From the NCBI GenBank assembly GCA_963809795.1, contig CAWELN010000009.1, positions 124,001-188,000 of the forward strand: a DNA stretch of 64,000 bases. The letters run 5' to 3'. The position numbers and the translations under genes were made by a program. Positions 1 to 8,723 of this stretch are shown here, in pieces. A model generated the notes under the pieces. That model had not been told where the DNA came from, searched no databases, and was given only the letters and a program-made list of their open reading frames with translations. This DNA comes from DASUAS01 sp963809795. Lineage in GTDB: Bacteria; Actinomycetota; Acidimicrobiia; IMCC26256; DASPTH01. Position 1 is the stretch's first letter; every line of letters starts with the position of its first letter.

Positions 1-369
1 CACGCGACGCTGACGCGCGGTTCGTCGGTCGACGACGACCACAGGGCCATCCTGGCCGCGGCGCGCGCGGTCGGGGCCACCCGGCTCGTGGTCGGCCTGC
101 CGCGCTCGCTGTCGGGCGACCTGGGGCCGGCGGCGCGCGGCGTCCTGGCCGAGATCGAGGCGCTGCAGGCGCGGGCGCGCCCCGAGGGCGTCGAGGTCGA
201 CACCTACGATGAGCGGTTCACCACGATGATCGCCCAGCGCAACCTCCGAGATGCGACTCCCCGGCGCACCCGTCGCCGGCGCGCCCAGCGCGACGACATC
301 GACGCCTCGGCGGCGGCGGTGATCCTGCAGTCGTGGCTCGACGCTCGGCGGTCCGAGCCGCCCGGGTGA
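1..369 (+). CDS. ruvX: Holliday junction resolvase-like RuvX/YqgF (5'-truncated by window edge)
   Basis: RuvX/YqgF is an RNase H-fold nuclease linked to Holliday junction resolution and 16S rRNA 5'-end processing. The frame is open from base 1, so the N-terminus lies outside the window. Family motifs visible are LVVGLPRSLSG, the DERFTT motif with its conserved acidic residue, and a C-terminal DDIDASAAAVILQSWLD block carrying the conserved Asp. The stop at 367-369 overlaps a GTG at 366 that is the likely original start of mltG, the usual actinobacterial order (alaS-ruvX-mltG-aroE). The family assignment is firm; in vivo activity is family knowledge. Confidence 0.9.
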   Translation, partial: HATLTRGSSVDDDHRAILAAARAVGATRLVVGLPRSLSGDLGPAARGVLAEIEALQARARPEGVEVDTYDERFTTMIAQRNLRDATPRRTRRRRAQRDDIDASAAAVILQSWLDARRSEPPG

Positions 370-400
370 CCCCGACCGACGACGGCGGCCACGACGAATC

Positions 401-1726
401 GTGGCTCGGCCGCTCCGCGAGCCCATCCACCCCCGAATTCCTTGGGACCGATTCGCCGACCGATTCGGCGCCCGGGTTCACCGAATCCGCCGATTCGCCG
501 ACCGATTCGGCGCGCCGGGTTCGACCGAATCCGCCGATTCGCCGACCGATTCGGCGCCCGGGTTCACCGAATCCGCCGATTCGCCGGCCGATTCGGCGCG
601 TCCGGTTGCCGAATCGGCCACCGAATCGGTCCCACGGCGTAGAGGGACCACTGGTGGTACGCCGGCGCGGCGGCAACGGGCCCGGGTCCGCGCCGACCGG
701 GCCCGCCGCCGACGCCGCACCTGGGCGGTCGTCGGCGTCCTCGCCGTCCTCGTCCTCCCGTTCCTCGTGGCGGGTGGCTGGTTCCTCTGGCAGCTCCACC
801 CGCCCGGCGGTGAGGGCGCCGGCGTCGCCGTCGAGATCAAGCCCGGGTGGGGCACGAGGGAGGCCGGCGACGAGCTGCAGTCGCGCGGCGTGATCGGTTC
901 CTCGCTCGCGTTCCAGGTGTGGGAGAAGGTGTCGGGCGCCGGTTCGTTCCAGGCCGGCACCTACCAGCTCCGCCAGAGCATGGGCGTGTCCTCCGCGTCG
1001 GACGCGCTGGCGCGCGGGCCGTCGACCGCGGCCGCGGGCAGCGGCGACCACACCGTCCTCGCCCTGCCGCCCGGTCTCCGCCTCGACCAGATCGCCGACC
1101 GCGTCGGTGCGTTGCCCGGTCACGACCGCGCCGCGTTCCTCGCCCTCGCGCAGTCGGGCCAGATCCGCTCGCGCTACCAGGGTGACCAGACCTCGGTCGA
1201 GGGCTTCACCTGGCCCGACACCTACTTCGTCGAGCACCAGACCGACGCCCAGATCCTCCAGACCATCGTCTCCGAGTTCGATCGTCATGCCGACGCGGTG
1301 AACCTCGCCAACGCACCCTCCGTCGGGCTCACCCCGCAGCAGGCGGTGGTGGAAGCGTCGCTGATCCAGGCGGAAGCGGGCACCGCCGCCGACGCCCCCA
1401 AGATCGCCGCCGTCATCGCCAACCGCCTGAAGCAGGGCACCGCGCTGCAGATCGACGCCACCCTCTGCTACGCCAAGGGCGGCTGCCCGCCCATCCCGAC
1501 CAACACCGACAAGCAGCTCGACTCGCCGTACAACACCTACCGGGTCGACGGGCTCCCGCCGACGCCGATCATGACCGTCACCGAGCAGTCGTTGCGCGCC
1601 GCGCTCGCGCCCGCCGACGTCCCCTACCTCTTCTACGTGACCGGCAAGGATGGTGTGACGTACTACGCCACGACGCTGGCGGAGCACGAGGCGAACATCC
1701 GGGCACACGGGGTACGGGGAGAATGA
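401..1726 (+). CDS. mltG: Endolytic murein transglycosylase MltG (N-terminus frame-ambiguous)
   Basis: MltG cleaves nascent glycan strands within the chain and so ends peptidoglycan polymerisation at the membrane. The protein has a low-complexity N-terminus, an Arg-rich stretch, one membrane segment near residues 108-130 (WAVVGVLAVLVLPFLV) and a periplasmic YceG domain. The catalytic Glu lies in EASLIQAEAG, followed by IANRLKQG, LQIDATLCY, DSPYNTY and GLPPTPI. The GTG at 401 is only the first start in this frame. The GTG at 366, overlapping the ruvX stop, reads a natural acidic N-terminus and joins this frame if the two extra bases in the upstream repeat are discounted. The 3' end overlaps aroE by 4 nt. 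Confidence 0.9.
   Translation: MARPLREPIHPRIPWDRFADRFGARVHRIRRFADRFGAPGSTESADSPTDSAPGFTESADSPADSARPVAESATESVPRRRGTTGGTPARRQRARVRADRARRRRRTWAVVGVLAVLVLPFLVAGGWFLWQLHPPGGEGAGVAVEIKPGWGTREAGDELQSRGVIGSSLAFQVWEKVSGAGSFQAGTYQLRQSMGVSSASDALARGPSTAAAGSGDHTVLALPPGLRLDQIADRVGALPGHDRAAFLALAQSGQIRSRYQGDQTSVEGFTWPDTYFVEHQTDAQILQTIVSEFDRHADAVNLANAPSVGLTPQQAVVEASLIQAEAGTAADAPKIAAVIANRLKQGTALQIDATLCYAKGGCPPIPTNTDKQLDSPYNTYRVDGLPPTPIMTVTEQSLRAALAPADVPYLFYVTGKDGVTYYATTLAEHEANIRAHGVRGE
451..600. repeat. Tandem 42-44 bp repeat at the 5' end of mltG
   Basis: Units begin at 451 (42 bp), 493 (44 bp) and 537 (42 bp), with a degenerate fourth from 579. Each contains ATTCGCCGACCGATTCGGCG. The second unit has two extra G residues, so the reading frame changes inside the array. 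Translated from the GTG at 366, the array gives a Ser/Asp/Pro/Thr-rich repeat (SPTDSAPGFTESAD), which is also what the mltG frame reads in the last units. Confidence 0.85.
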
Positions 1727-2546
1727 ACGTCGACGGCGCGACGAGGGTGACCGGGCTCATCGGTGACCCGGTGGCGCACTCGCGCTCGCCCGCGATCCTC
1801 AACGCCGCGTTCCGGGAAGCCGGCCTCGACTGGATCTACCTGGCCTTCCCGGTACCACGCGGCCGCGGCGCGGAGGCGGTGGCGGCGGCGCGTTCGCTCG
1901 GCCTCGCGGGCCTGACCGTCACCATGCCGCACAAGGCCGACGCGGCCTGGGCCTGCGACGACCTCACCCCCGACGCGGCCGCCCTCGGCGCGGTGAACGT
2001 CGTGACCGTCGAGGCCGACGGCCGCCTGGCCGGCTCGTCCACCGACGGTGAGGGCTTCCTGCGGTCGGTGCGTGACGAAGGCTTCGACCCCGCGGGCACG
2101 GACGTGCTCGTCGCCGGCGCCGGCGGCGCCGCCCGGGCCATCGTGCTCGCCCTGGGGGGCGCCGGCGCCCGGGTGACCGTCGCCGCCCGCCGACGGGACG
2201 CGGCCCTCACCGCCGCCGGCCTGGTGCCCGGCGGGCGCGGGACCCGGCTCGACGAGGTCGACCCCGGGGTGTTCGCCCTGGTGGTGAACGCCACCCCGCT
2301 CGGGATGCAGGGGGAGGCGGGACCACTGCCCGTGGAACGTCTCAACCCCGGGCAATTGGTGGTCGACACCGTGTACCACCCTATGGAAACGCCTTTCTCG
2401 CCGCCGCCCGCTCCCGCGGGATCCGAGCCGCCAACGGGCTGGGCATGCTCGTCCACCAGGCCGCGCTCGCGTTCGAGCGCTGGACCGGGGTCGAGGCCCC
2501 GCTCGCGGTGATGCGCACCGCCGCCGCCCGGGATCCCCGCGCATGA
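1723..2546 (+). CDS. aroE: Shikimate dehydrogenase AroE, frameshifted near 2397
   Basis: AroE reduces 3-dehydroshikimate to shikimate with NADPH. The frame from ATG 1723 shows the substrate-site GDPVAHSRSPAILNAAF, TVTMPHK with the catalytic Lys, the nucleotide-binding VAGAGGAARA and NATPLGM. After VVDTVYHPMETPF at about 2397 the frame leaves the family and reads on to 2511. With one base restored, the next frame gives RGIRAANGLGMLVHQAALAFE and a stop at 2544-2546 that overlaps the next ATG (ATGA). The missing base is therefore probably a sequence error. Start and upstream ATGA overlap with mltG are clear. Confidence 0.88.
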
Positions 2547-3235
2547 CCGCCCTCCTCGTCGCCGCGTGCTCCGTGCTCGGCCTCGTGGTCGGGTGGATGC
2601 TCGATCCGGTCATCACCCGCGTCCCCCGCAAGCAGGCGCTCCTCGGCCCGCCGGCGCCCGACGAGCCACCGTCGCCCCGGGGCCGCCGGGTGACCGTCGC
2701 CATCGCCAACGCGGTGCTGTTCGGCGCCATGGCGGCGCGCTTCGACGACTCGTGGACCCTCGTCGCCTACCTCGTGCTCACCGCCGCGTTGCTGGCGCTG
2801 TCCGTCATCGACCTCGAGACGTACCTCCTGCCGAACCGCATCGTGTACCCGTTGACGATCGCCATGCTGGTGCTGCTCCCGCTGGGGCTCCTGGCCGACG
2901 GCGATCTCGGCGCCTACAGCCGCGGCCTGCTCGCGGCCGTGATCGCGTTCGCGGTGTTCTTCGTGGTGCATCTGGTGTCGCCGCGCGGCATGGGTTTCGG
3001 CGACGTGAAGCTGTCGTTCACCCTCGGTCTCGCGCTCGGGTGCATCGGATGGGGCGAGATGGTGCTCGGCCTGTTCCTCGGCTTCCTCTACGGCGCGGTG
3101 ATCGGCCTCCTGCTCATCGTCACCAAGCTGCGGGGCAAGAACCAGGCCCTGCCCTTCGGTCCGTTCCTCGCGGCCGGTGCCATCACCGCGCTGCTGGTGG
3201 GGATTCCGATCCTCGACTGGTACCGGGGCAGCTGA
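2543..3235 (+). CDS. Prepilin peptidase / A24 family leader peptidase
   Basis: A polytopic membrane aspartic protease of family A24, which cleaves and may N-methylate type IV prepilin-like proteins. About six or seven hydrophobic segments are visible. The two catalytic Asp motifs are SVIDLETYLLPNRI (around residue 95) and GMGFGDVKLS (around residue 154). The protein is about 230 aa, and the N-terminal Cys-rich methyltransferase domain of long PilD proteins is not apparent. It sits between aroE and aroC, as in many actinobacteria. No pilin gene is in the window, so its substrate is unknown. Confidence 0.85.
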   Translation: MTALLVAACSVLGLVVGWMLDPVITRVPRKQALLGPPAPDEPPSPRGRRVTVAIANAVLFGAMAARFDDSWTLVAYLVLTAALLALSVIDLETYLLPNRIVYPLTIAMLVLLPLGLLADGDLGAYSRGLLAAVIAFAVFFVVHLVSPRGMGFGDVKLSFTLGLALGCIGWGEMVLGLFLGFLYGAVIGLLLIVTKLRGKNQALPFGPFLAAGAITALLVGIPILDWYRGS

Positions 3236-3320
3236 CCGGGCGCCGGTGCGCCGGCCGAATGAGCGAAGGGGTCGACGGGCCCGCCGGTATCGTGGACCGT
3301 CCCCTTCGGAGGTTGTCCGC

Positions 3321-4475
3321 GTGTTGCGTTACCTGACCGCCGGTGAGTCCCACGGCCCCGCGCTGACGGTGGTCGTCGAGGGGCTCCCCGCGGGCCTCCC
3401 GGTCACCGTCGACCAGATCGGTGACGAGCTCGCCCGCCGCCGCCTCGGCTTCGGGCGCGGCCCCCGGATGCGCTTCGAGCGTGACGACGTCGAGCTCCTG
3501 GGCGGCGTCCGCCACGGCCTCACCCTCGGCTCCCCGGTCGCCATCGTCATCCACAACACCGAGTGGCCGAAGTGGCAGGAGGAGATGTCGCCGGCTCCGG
3601 GGGCGACCGAGAAGCCCCTGCACCAGCCCCGGCCCGGCCACGCCGACCTGGTGGGGATGCAGAAGTACGGCTTCGACGACGCCCGCAACGTGCTCGAGCG
3701 GGCCAGCGCCCGCGAGACCGCCGCCCGGGTGGCCGCGGGCACGCTCGCCAAGCTCCTCCTCGCCCCGCTCGGCACCGAGATCCTGAGCCACGTGATCCAG
3801 ATGGGCGCGGTGCGCGCCACCAAGGGGCTCCGGCCCACACCGGCCGACCTCGCCACCGTCGACGACTCCCCGGTGCGCTGCTTCGACCCCGAGGCCGAGA
3901 CCGCCATGATCCGCGAGGTGGAGGCCGCGGCCAAGGTCGGCGACTCGCTCGGCGGCGTGGTCGAGGTCCTCGGCTACGGCGTGCCGCCCGGGCTCGGCTC
4001 GCACGTGCACTGGGACCGCAAGGTCGACGGCCTGCTCGCCCAGGCGCTGATGAGCATCCAGGCGATGAAGGGCGTCGAGATCGGCGACGGCTTCGAGGTG
4101 GCCGGCGTCCGCGGCAGCGACGCCCACGACGAGATCCTCTGGGACGACGAGGCCGGCGAGTACACGCGCGGCTCGACGCGCGCCGGCGGCACCGAGGGCG
4201 GGATGACCACCGGCGGGCTCCTCGTGGCGCGCGTCGCCATGAAGCCGTTGGCCACCCTCAACCGTCCGGTGCTCAAGACCGTCGACACCACCACCAAGGA
4301 GGAGACGGTCTCGTTCAAGGAGCGCACCGACGTCACCGCGGTGCCCGCGTCGGGCGTGGTCGCCGAGACGATGACCGCGCTCGTCCTCGCGCAGGAGGCC
4401 ACCCGCAAGTTCGGCGGCGACTCGCTCGAGGAGCTCGTGCGCAACCACGCCGCGTACATCGCGTCGCTCCGGTAA
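3321..4475 (+). CDS. aroC: Chorismate synthase
   Basis: AroC removes phosphate from EPSP to form chorismate using reduced FMN, the last common step to aromatic amino acids. The signature AGESHGPAL is at the N-terminus, followed by RRRLGFGRGPRM, GSPVAIVIHN, PRPGHADL and GGTEGGMTTG, with the C-terminal EATRKFGGD. The length of about 384 aa is typical of the actinobacterial form. I chose GTG 3321 because GGAGG at 3308-3312 gives an 8-nt spacing and homology begins there. The frame is open further upstream but has no homology. aroK follows after 6 nt. Confidence 0.95.
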   Translation: MLRYLTAGESHGPALTVVVEGLPAGLPVTVDQIGDELARRRLGFGRGPRMRFERDDVELLGGVRHGLTLGSPVAIVIHNTEWPKWQEEMSPAPGATEKPLHQPRPGHADLVGMQKYGFDDARNVLERASARETAARVAAGTLAKLLLAPLGTEILSHVIQMGAVRATKGLRPTPADLATVDDSPVRCFDPEAETAMIREVEAAAKVGDSLGGVVEVLGYGVPPGLGSHVHWDRKVDGLLAQALMSIQAMKGVEIGDGFEVAGVRGSDAHDEILWDDEAGEYTRGSTRAGGTEGGMTTGGLLVARVAMKPLATLNRPVLKTVDTTTKEETVSFKERTDVTAVPASGVVAETMTALVLAQEATRKFGGDSLEELVRNHAAYIASLR

Positions 4476-4481
4476 GGCGTC

Positions 4482-5009
4482 ATGGCGGCGCGGCACCTCG
4501 TCCTGATCGGATTGATGGGCGCGGGCAAGACCACGGTGGGGGAGCGCTGCGCCGACCTCCTCGGTCGTGCCTTCCTCGACACCGACCAGCTGGTCGAGGC
4601 CAACACGCGGATGGGTGTCGCCGACATCTTCCAGCACCACGGCGAGCAGCAGTTCCGCGTGCTCGAGCGCGACGCGGTCGCCGACGCGCGCCGCGTCGCC
4701 CGACCCGCTCGTCATCGCGTGCGGTGGCGGCGCGGTGCTCGATCCCGAGAACCGCCGCCGCCTGCGCGCCTGCGGCCTCGTCGTCTGGTTGCGCGCGTCG
4801 CCCGCGGTGCTCGGCGCACGCGTCGGCACCGGCGTCGACCGTCCCCTGCTCGCGGGGCGGCGCCGCCCAGCACCACCCTGGCGCGGCTCAGCGCGCAGCG
4901 CGAGCCTGCGTACGAGGCCGCCGCCGACGTGCAGGTCGACACCGAGGGTCGCCGCGTCGACGAGGTCGCCGCCGCGGTCGTGCAGGAGTACCAGGCGTGG
5001 AACGGGTGA
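4482..5009 (+). CDS. aroK: Shikimate kinase AroK, two compensating frameshifts
   Basis: AroK phosphorylates the 3-hydroxyl of shikimate with ATP. The Walker A motif is GLMGAGKTTVG at residues 10-20, followed by the substrate Asp in FLDTDQLVE. The middle of the protein (PLVIACGGGAVLDPENR, RPLLAG) is in a different frame, between about 4698 and about 4860. The C-terminus (TTLARLSAQREPAYEAAADV) returns to the first frame and stops at 5009. Two single-base indels explain this, and the corrected length of about 175 aa fits the family. The gene lies between aroC and aroB in the usual order, so I infer sequence error. Confidence 0.87.
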   Translation: MAARHLVLIGLMGAGKTTVGERCADLLGRAFLDTDQLVEANTRMGVADIFQHHGEQQFRVLERDAVADARRVARPARHRVRWRRGARSREPPPPARLRPRRLVARVARGARRTRRHRRRPSPARGAAPPSTTLARLSAQREPAYEAAADVQVDTEGRRVDEVAAAVVQEYQAWNG

Positions 5010-6088
5010 CGGTCGCGCTCGACGCGCCCTACGACGTCGTCGTCGGCAACGGTGCACTCGCCGGGGCGGGCACGCTGCTCGCCGGGCGCCGCCGGGTCGC
5101 GGTCGTGAGCCAGCCCGGTGTCGCCGACTTCCACGCGCCCGCGCTGTCCGCCGCCCTCCAGCGGGCGGGGGTCACCACCGACCTGTTCCTGATGGGGGAG
5201 GGCGAGGACGCCAAGTCGCTCGCCACCGTCGACGACCTGTGCTCGCGCCTCGCCGCCTGGGGTCTCCTGCGCGACGACGCGGTGGTCGCGCTCGGTGGCG
5301 GTGTGGTGGGCGACACCGCCGGCTTCGCCGCCTCCGTGTACCACCGCGGCATCGCGGTCGTGCAGGCCCCGACCACGCTGCTCGCCCAGGTCGACGCCGC
5401 CATCGGCGGCAAGACCGCGGTCAACCTCCCCGAGGGCAAGAACCTGGTCGGCGCGTTCCATCAACCGCTCGCGGTCTACGCCGACGTGAGCACGCTCGCC
5501 ACGCTGCCGCCGCGGGAGTACCGCGCCGGGCTGGGCGAGGTCGCGAAGTACGCCTTGATGCCGGGTGGCGAGCGCGTCGCCACGCTCGTCCACGAGCACG
5601 CCGCCGCGGTCGTCGCACGCGACGTCGACGTCCTCACCGAGCTGGTGGCCGCGTGCGCGGCGATGAAGGCCCATGTCGTCGCGGCCGATCCCCTCGAGCG
5701 CACCGGTCTCCGCGCCACGCTGAACCTCGGCCACACGCTCGCGCACGCGCTGGAATCGGTCGGCGGCTACGAGCTGCTGCACGGCGAGGCGGTGGCGGTG
5801 GGCCTCGTCTTCGCGGGTGCGTTGGCGGGTGCGCTCGAGCGGATCGACGGCGAGGCCGTCGCACACCACCGCAACGTGGTCGCCGCGCTCGACCTCCCCA
5901 CCGCGGTGCCCGGCCCGGCCGACCCCGAGGCGTTGCTGGCCTCGATGCGCCGCGACAAGAAGTCGGTCGGCGGCCTCACCTTCGTGCTGCCGGGCCCGAT
6001 GGGCCTCGAGACCGTCCACGACCCCGACGCGCGCGCGATCGACGTCGCCTTCCGCGCGGTCGGGGTGGCGGCCGGTGTGGGAGGCTGA
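4997..6088 (+). CDS. aroB: 3-dehydroquinate synthase
   Basis: AroB converts DAHP to 3-dehydroquinate with NAD and a divalent metal, the second shikimate step. Clear motifs are MGEGEDAKSLATVDDLCSRL, ALGGGVVGDTAGFAAS, APTTLLAQVDAAIGGKTAVN, the metal ligand Glu in GLGEVAKYAL, and the two metal His regions LNLGHTLAHALE and LLHGEAVAVG. Length is about 363 aa. The start is either GTG 4997 (GGAG at 4984-4987, good spacing) or GTG 5006 (4-nt overlap with the aroK stop). aroQ begins 6 nt after the stop. Confidence 0.95.
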   Translation: MERVTVALDAPYDVVVGNGALAGAGTLLAGRRRVAVVSQPGVADFHAPALSAALQRAGVTTDLFLMGEGEDAKSLATVDDLCSRLAAWGLLRDDAVVALGGGVVGDTAGFAASVYHRGIAVVQAPTTLLAQVDAAIGGKTAVNLPEGKNLVGAFHQPLAVYADVSTLATLPPREYRAGLGEVAKYALMPGGERVATLVHEHAAAVVARDVDVLTELVAACAAMKAHVVAADPLERTGLRATLNLGHTLAHALESVGGYELLHGEAVAVGLVFAGALAGALERIDGEAVAHHRNVVAALDLPTAVPGPADPEALLASMRRDKKSVGGLTFVLPGPMGLETVHDPDARAIDVAFRAVGVAAGVGG

Positions 6089-6093
6089 GGAAC

Positions 6094-6540
6094 GTGCCCA
6101 CGCCGACCATCCTCCTGCTGTCGGGACCGAACCTGAACCTGCTCGGCGACCGCGAACCCGAGATCTACGGCACCACCACGCTCGCCGACCTGGTCGAGCT
6201 GGCCACCAAGACCGCCGCCGACCACGGCTACGAGCTCGAGCACGTCCAGTCGAACCACGAGGGCGACCTCGTCGACGCCGTCCACGGTGCGCGCGGCCGG
6301 TGCGCGGCGATCGTCATCAACGCCGGCGCGTTCACCCACTACTCGTTCGCGCTCGCCGACGCGCTCGCCACCTTCGAGGGCGTCAAGGTCGAGCTGCACA
6401 TCTCCAACCCCGAGGCGCGGGAGCACTGGCGCCACGAGTCCGTGATCTCGCCCTACATGACCGCCACCATGGCCGGGTTCGGTGCCGCCGGGTACCGCCT
6501 CGCGGTGGAGGGCGCGGTCGCCAAAGTGGAGTCGTCGTGA
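6094..6540 (+). CDS. aroQ: 3-dehydroquinate dehydratase, type II
   Basis: Type II dehydroquinase carries out the anti-elimination of water from 3-dehydroquinate. The family start GPNLNLLGDREPEIYG carries the catalytic Tyr. SNHEGDLVDAVH, INAGAFTHYSFALADAL and the substrate-binding ELHISNP-AREHWRHESVIS follow. Length of 148 aa is normal. GTG 6094 follows a GAGG-rich ribosome-binding site. It completes a local aroE-C-K-B-Q set; aroA and DAHP synthase are not in the window. Confidence 0.93.
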   Translation: MPTPTILLLSGPNLNLLGDREPEIYGTTTLADLVELATKTAADHGYELEHVQSNHEGDLVDAVHGARGRCAAIVINAGAFTHYSFALADALATFEGVKVELHISNPEAREHWRHESVISPYMTATMAGFGAAGYRLAVEGAVAKVESS

Positions 6541-6586
6541 GCGTGAGCGAGCCGGGTATCCCGGCGAGTAGCGAACGACCAATGGT
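6541..6586. repeat. REP-like palindrome, copy 1 (aroQ-M24 peptidase gap)
   Basis: Palindromic core GCCGGGTATCCCGGC at 6551-6565, flanked by GTGAGCGA and GAGTAGCGAACGA. It occupies most of the gap between the aroQ stop and the ribosome-binding site of the next gene. Five other copies of the core occur in the window. Confidence 0.7.
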
Positions 6587-6595
6587 GGAGGCCAC

Positions 6596-7711
6596 ATGAC
6601 CGTCGTCGCCCTCGACCAACTGCCCGCGATGGACGTGGCCGGCCGTGTCGCACGCGTGCGCGACCGGTTCGACGAGGCCGGCGTCGACGCCCTGCTCGTC
6701 ACCCACCTCCCCAACGTGCGCTACCTCACCGGCTTCACCGGCAGCTCCGCGATGCTGCTCGTCACCGACGACACGTTGGTGTTCACGTCGGACGGCCGGT
6801 ACCGCACCCAGGCCGGCGAGCAGCTCGCACAGTCCCACGTCGACGCCCGCATCGAGATCGGCGCCACCGTCGCCGGCCAGCGCGAGGCGCTCGCCGCCGC
6901 GCTCCCGTCCGCGGCGCGCGTCGGCCTGGAGGCCCATGCCGTGACCTGGGCCCAGCAGCGCGAGTTCGCCCACGTGCTCGACGGGCGCCAGCTCGTCCCG
7001 ACCGACGGCATCGTCGAGCGGGTGCGGCGGGTCAAGGAGCCGGGGGAGGTCGCCCGGATCCGTGCTGCCTGCGCGATCGCCGACGACGCGTTGGGCTCGC
7101 TGCTCCCGCGCCTGGCCGAGCGGCCGACCGAACGCGACTTCGCGCTCGACCTCGAGGTCGAGATGCGCCGCCGGGGCGCGAGCGGCAACAGCTTCGACCC
7201 GATCGTCGCTTCCGGCCCCAACGCGGCGAAGCCGCACGCCCGCCCGAGTGACCGGCGGGTCGAGCCCGCCGAGCTGGTCGTCATCGACTTCGGCTGCATC
7301 GTCGACGGGTACTGCTCCGACATGACCCGCACCGTCAGCGTCGGCGACCCCGGGCCCGAGGCACGGCGCGTCTGGGACGTCGTGCGCGAGAGCCAGTGGG
7401 CCGGCCGCGAAGCGGTGCGCGCCGGCGTCGACTGCGCCGAGGTGGATCGCGCCTGTCGCGACGTGATCGTGGCCGCCGGTTGGGGCGACTCGTTCGTGCA
7501 CGGGACCGGCCACGGCGTCGGGCTCGAGATCCACGAGGACCCCCGGGTGGCCGCGAGTGCCCGTGGTAGCTTGGAGCGCGGTTCGGTCGTGACGGTCGAG
7601 CCCGGCGTGTATCTCCCTGGCGTGGGCGGCGTCCGCATCGAGGACACGGTGGTCGTCACTCCCGACGGCGCCGACCCCCTCACCGAATTCCCGAAGGAAC
7701 TAATTCTGTGA
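6596..7711 (+). CDS. pepQ: M24 family metallopeptidase (Xaa-Pro aminopeptidase/dipeptidase)
   Basis: A cytosolic pita-bread metallopeptidase that removes residues next to proline. The N-terminal creatinase-like domain (VRYLTGFTGSSAMLLV) spans about residues 15-140. The catalytic domain shows the five expected metal ligands: Asp in VIDFGCIVDGY, Asp in CSDMTRT, His in GTGHGVGLEIHE, Glu in VTVEPGVYL and Glu in GVRIEDTVVV. Length is 371 aa. ATG 6596 follows GGTGGAGG. Position just before efp matches the pepQ-efp-nusB block of other actinobacteria. Substrate preference cannot be read from sequence. Confidence 0.9.
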   Translation: MTVVALDQLPAMDVAGRVARVRDRFDEAGVDALLVTHLPNVRYLTGFTGSSAMLLVTDDTLVFTSDGRYRTQAGEQLAQSHVDARIEIGATVAGQREALAAALPSAARVGLEAHAVTWAQQREFAHVLDGRQLVPTDGIVERVRRVKEPGEVARIRAACAIADDALGSLLPRLAERPTERDFALDLEVEMRRRGASGNSFDPIVASGPNAAKPHARPSDRRVEPAELVVIDFGCIVDGYCSDMTRTVSVGDPGPEARRVWDVVRESQWAGREAVRAGVDCAEVDRACRDVIVAAGWGDSFVHGTGHGVGLEIHEDPRVAASARGSLERGSVVTVEPGVYLPGVGGVRIEDTVVVTPDGADPLTEFPKELIL

Positions 7712-7736
7712 GCCTGCGTGCTGTGAGCCCCCTCCT

Positions 7737-8300
7737 GTGAGCATCTCGACCAACGACCTGAAGAACGGCATGGCGCTCAACCTCCCGTCGGAGGGCCTGG
7801 TGACGGTGGTCGAGTTCCAGCACGTGAAGCCGGGCAAAGGTGGCGCGTTCGTGCGCACCAAGCTCAAGAAGGTCGCCGGCGGCGCGGTGCTGGAGCGCAC
7901 GTTCCGTGCCGACGAGAAGGTGCCGCTGGCGGTCATCGACAAGCGCGAGATGCAGTACCTCTACCGCGAGGGCAGCGCGCTCGTCTTCATGGACAACGAG
8001 TCCTACGACCAGATGAACGTCGAGACGTCGAAGCTCGGGAGCACCGTCGACTACCTCAAGGAAGGCGACTCCGCCGTCCTGCACATGTACAACGGCGACG
8101 TCGTGAGCGCCGAGCTCCCCGCCGCGGTCGAGCTCAGCGTCAGCCAGACCGAGCCCGGCGTGCAGGGCGACCGCGTGTCGGGCGCGCGCAAGCCCGCCAC
8201 GCTCGAGACCGGGCTGGTGGTGCAGGTGCCCTTGTTCGTCGAACCGGGCGAGCGGATCAAGGTCGACACCCGCACCGGGGAATACCTGGCGCGCGCCTGA
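7737..8300 (+). CDS. efp: Translation elongation factor P
   Basis: EF-P relieves ribosome stalling at consecutive prolines. The protein is 187 aa with three OB-like domains. Domain I contains the tip loop HVKPGKGGAFVRTKL, whose Lys is the usual modification or functional residue. The C-terminal signature GERIKVDTRTGEYLAR is intact. GTG 7737 is the chosen start because homology begins at once (SISTNDLKNGM). nusB follows after 5 nt. Confidence 0.96.
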   Translation: MSISTNDLKNGMALNLPSEGLVTVVEFQHVKPGKGGAFVRTKLKKVAGGAVLERTFRADEKVPLAVIDKREMQYLYREGSALVFMDNESYDQMNVETSKLGSTVDYLKEGDSAVLHMYNGDVVSAELPAAVELSVSQTEPGVQGDRVSGARKPATLETGLVVQVPLFVEPGERIKVDTRTGEYLARA

Positions 8301-8305
8301 CTCCG

Positions 8306-8713
8306 ATGGCCGTCACGGGAAGCCGCCGCGAAGCTCGGGAGCGGGCCCTGGGCCTCTGTTACGAGCTCGAGGTGCGCGACCTCGGCGTCGACACGCTGAT
8401 CGAGCAGCAACCGGCGCCGCCCGACGAGTACGCCGAGCGGCTCGTGCGTGGGGTCGAGGAGCACCACGCCGACGTCGACGCGCTGCTGCGCAAGTTCTCG
8501 GAGCACTGGGCGCTCGAGCGCATGCCCGCGGTCGACCGCGCCGTCCTCCGCCTGGCCGCCTACGAGCTCGGGTGGGAGCCCGACATCCCGAGCGCGGTCG
8601 TGATCAGCGAGGCGGTCGAGCTGGCCAAGCAGTACTCCACCAAGGACTCCGGCCGCTTCGTCAACGGCCTCCTGAGCCGCATCGCCGAGGAGCTGCGGCC
8701 GACGACGGGTTGA
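8306..8713 (+). CDS. nusB: Transcription antitermination factor NusB
   Basis: NusB binds boxA RNA with ribosomal protein S10 during rRNA antitermination. The 135-aa all-helical protein shows the N-terminal SRREARERALGLCYELE and the conserved C-terminal run PSAVVISEAVELAKQYS followed by SGRFVNGLLSRIA. The ATG is 5 nt after efp, so the two are probably co-transcribed. Confidence 0.95.
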   Translation: MAVTGSRREARERALGLCYELEVRDLGVDTLIEQQPAPPDEYAERLVRGVEEHHADVDALLRKFSEHWALERMPAVDRAVLRLAAYELGWEPDIPSAVVISEAVELAKQYSTKDSGRFVNGLLSRIAEELRPTTG

Positions 8714-8723
8714 GCGTGTTGTC

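Noticed and set aside
218..1708. Long minus-strand open frames here and under most plus-strand genes (e.g. 3183-5057, 42507-45842)
   Set aside because: They are shadows of high-GC coding sequence: antisense to conserved genes, of low-complexity composition and without family motifs.
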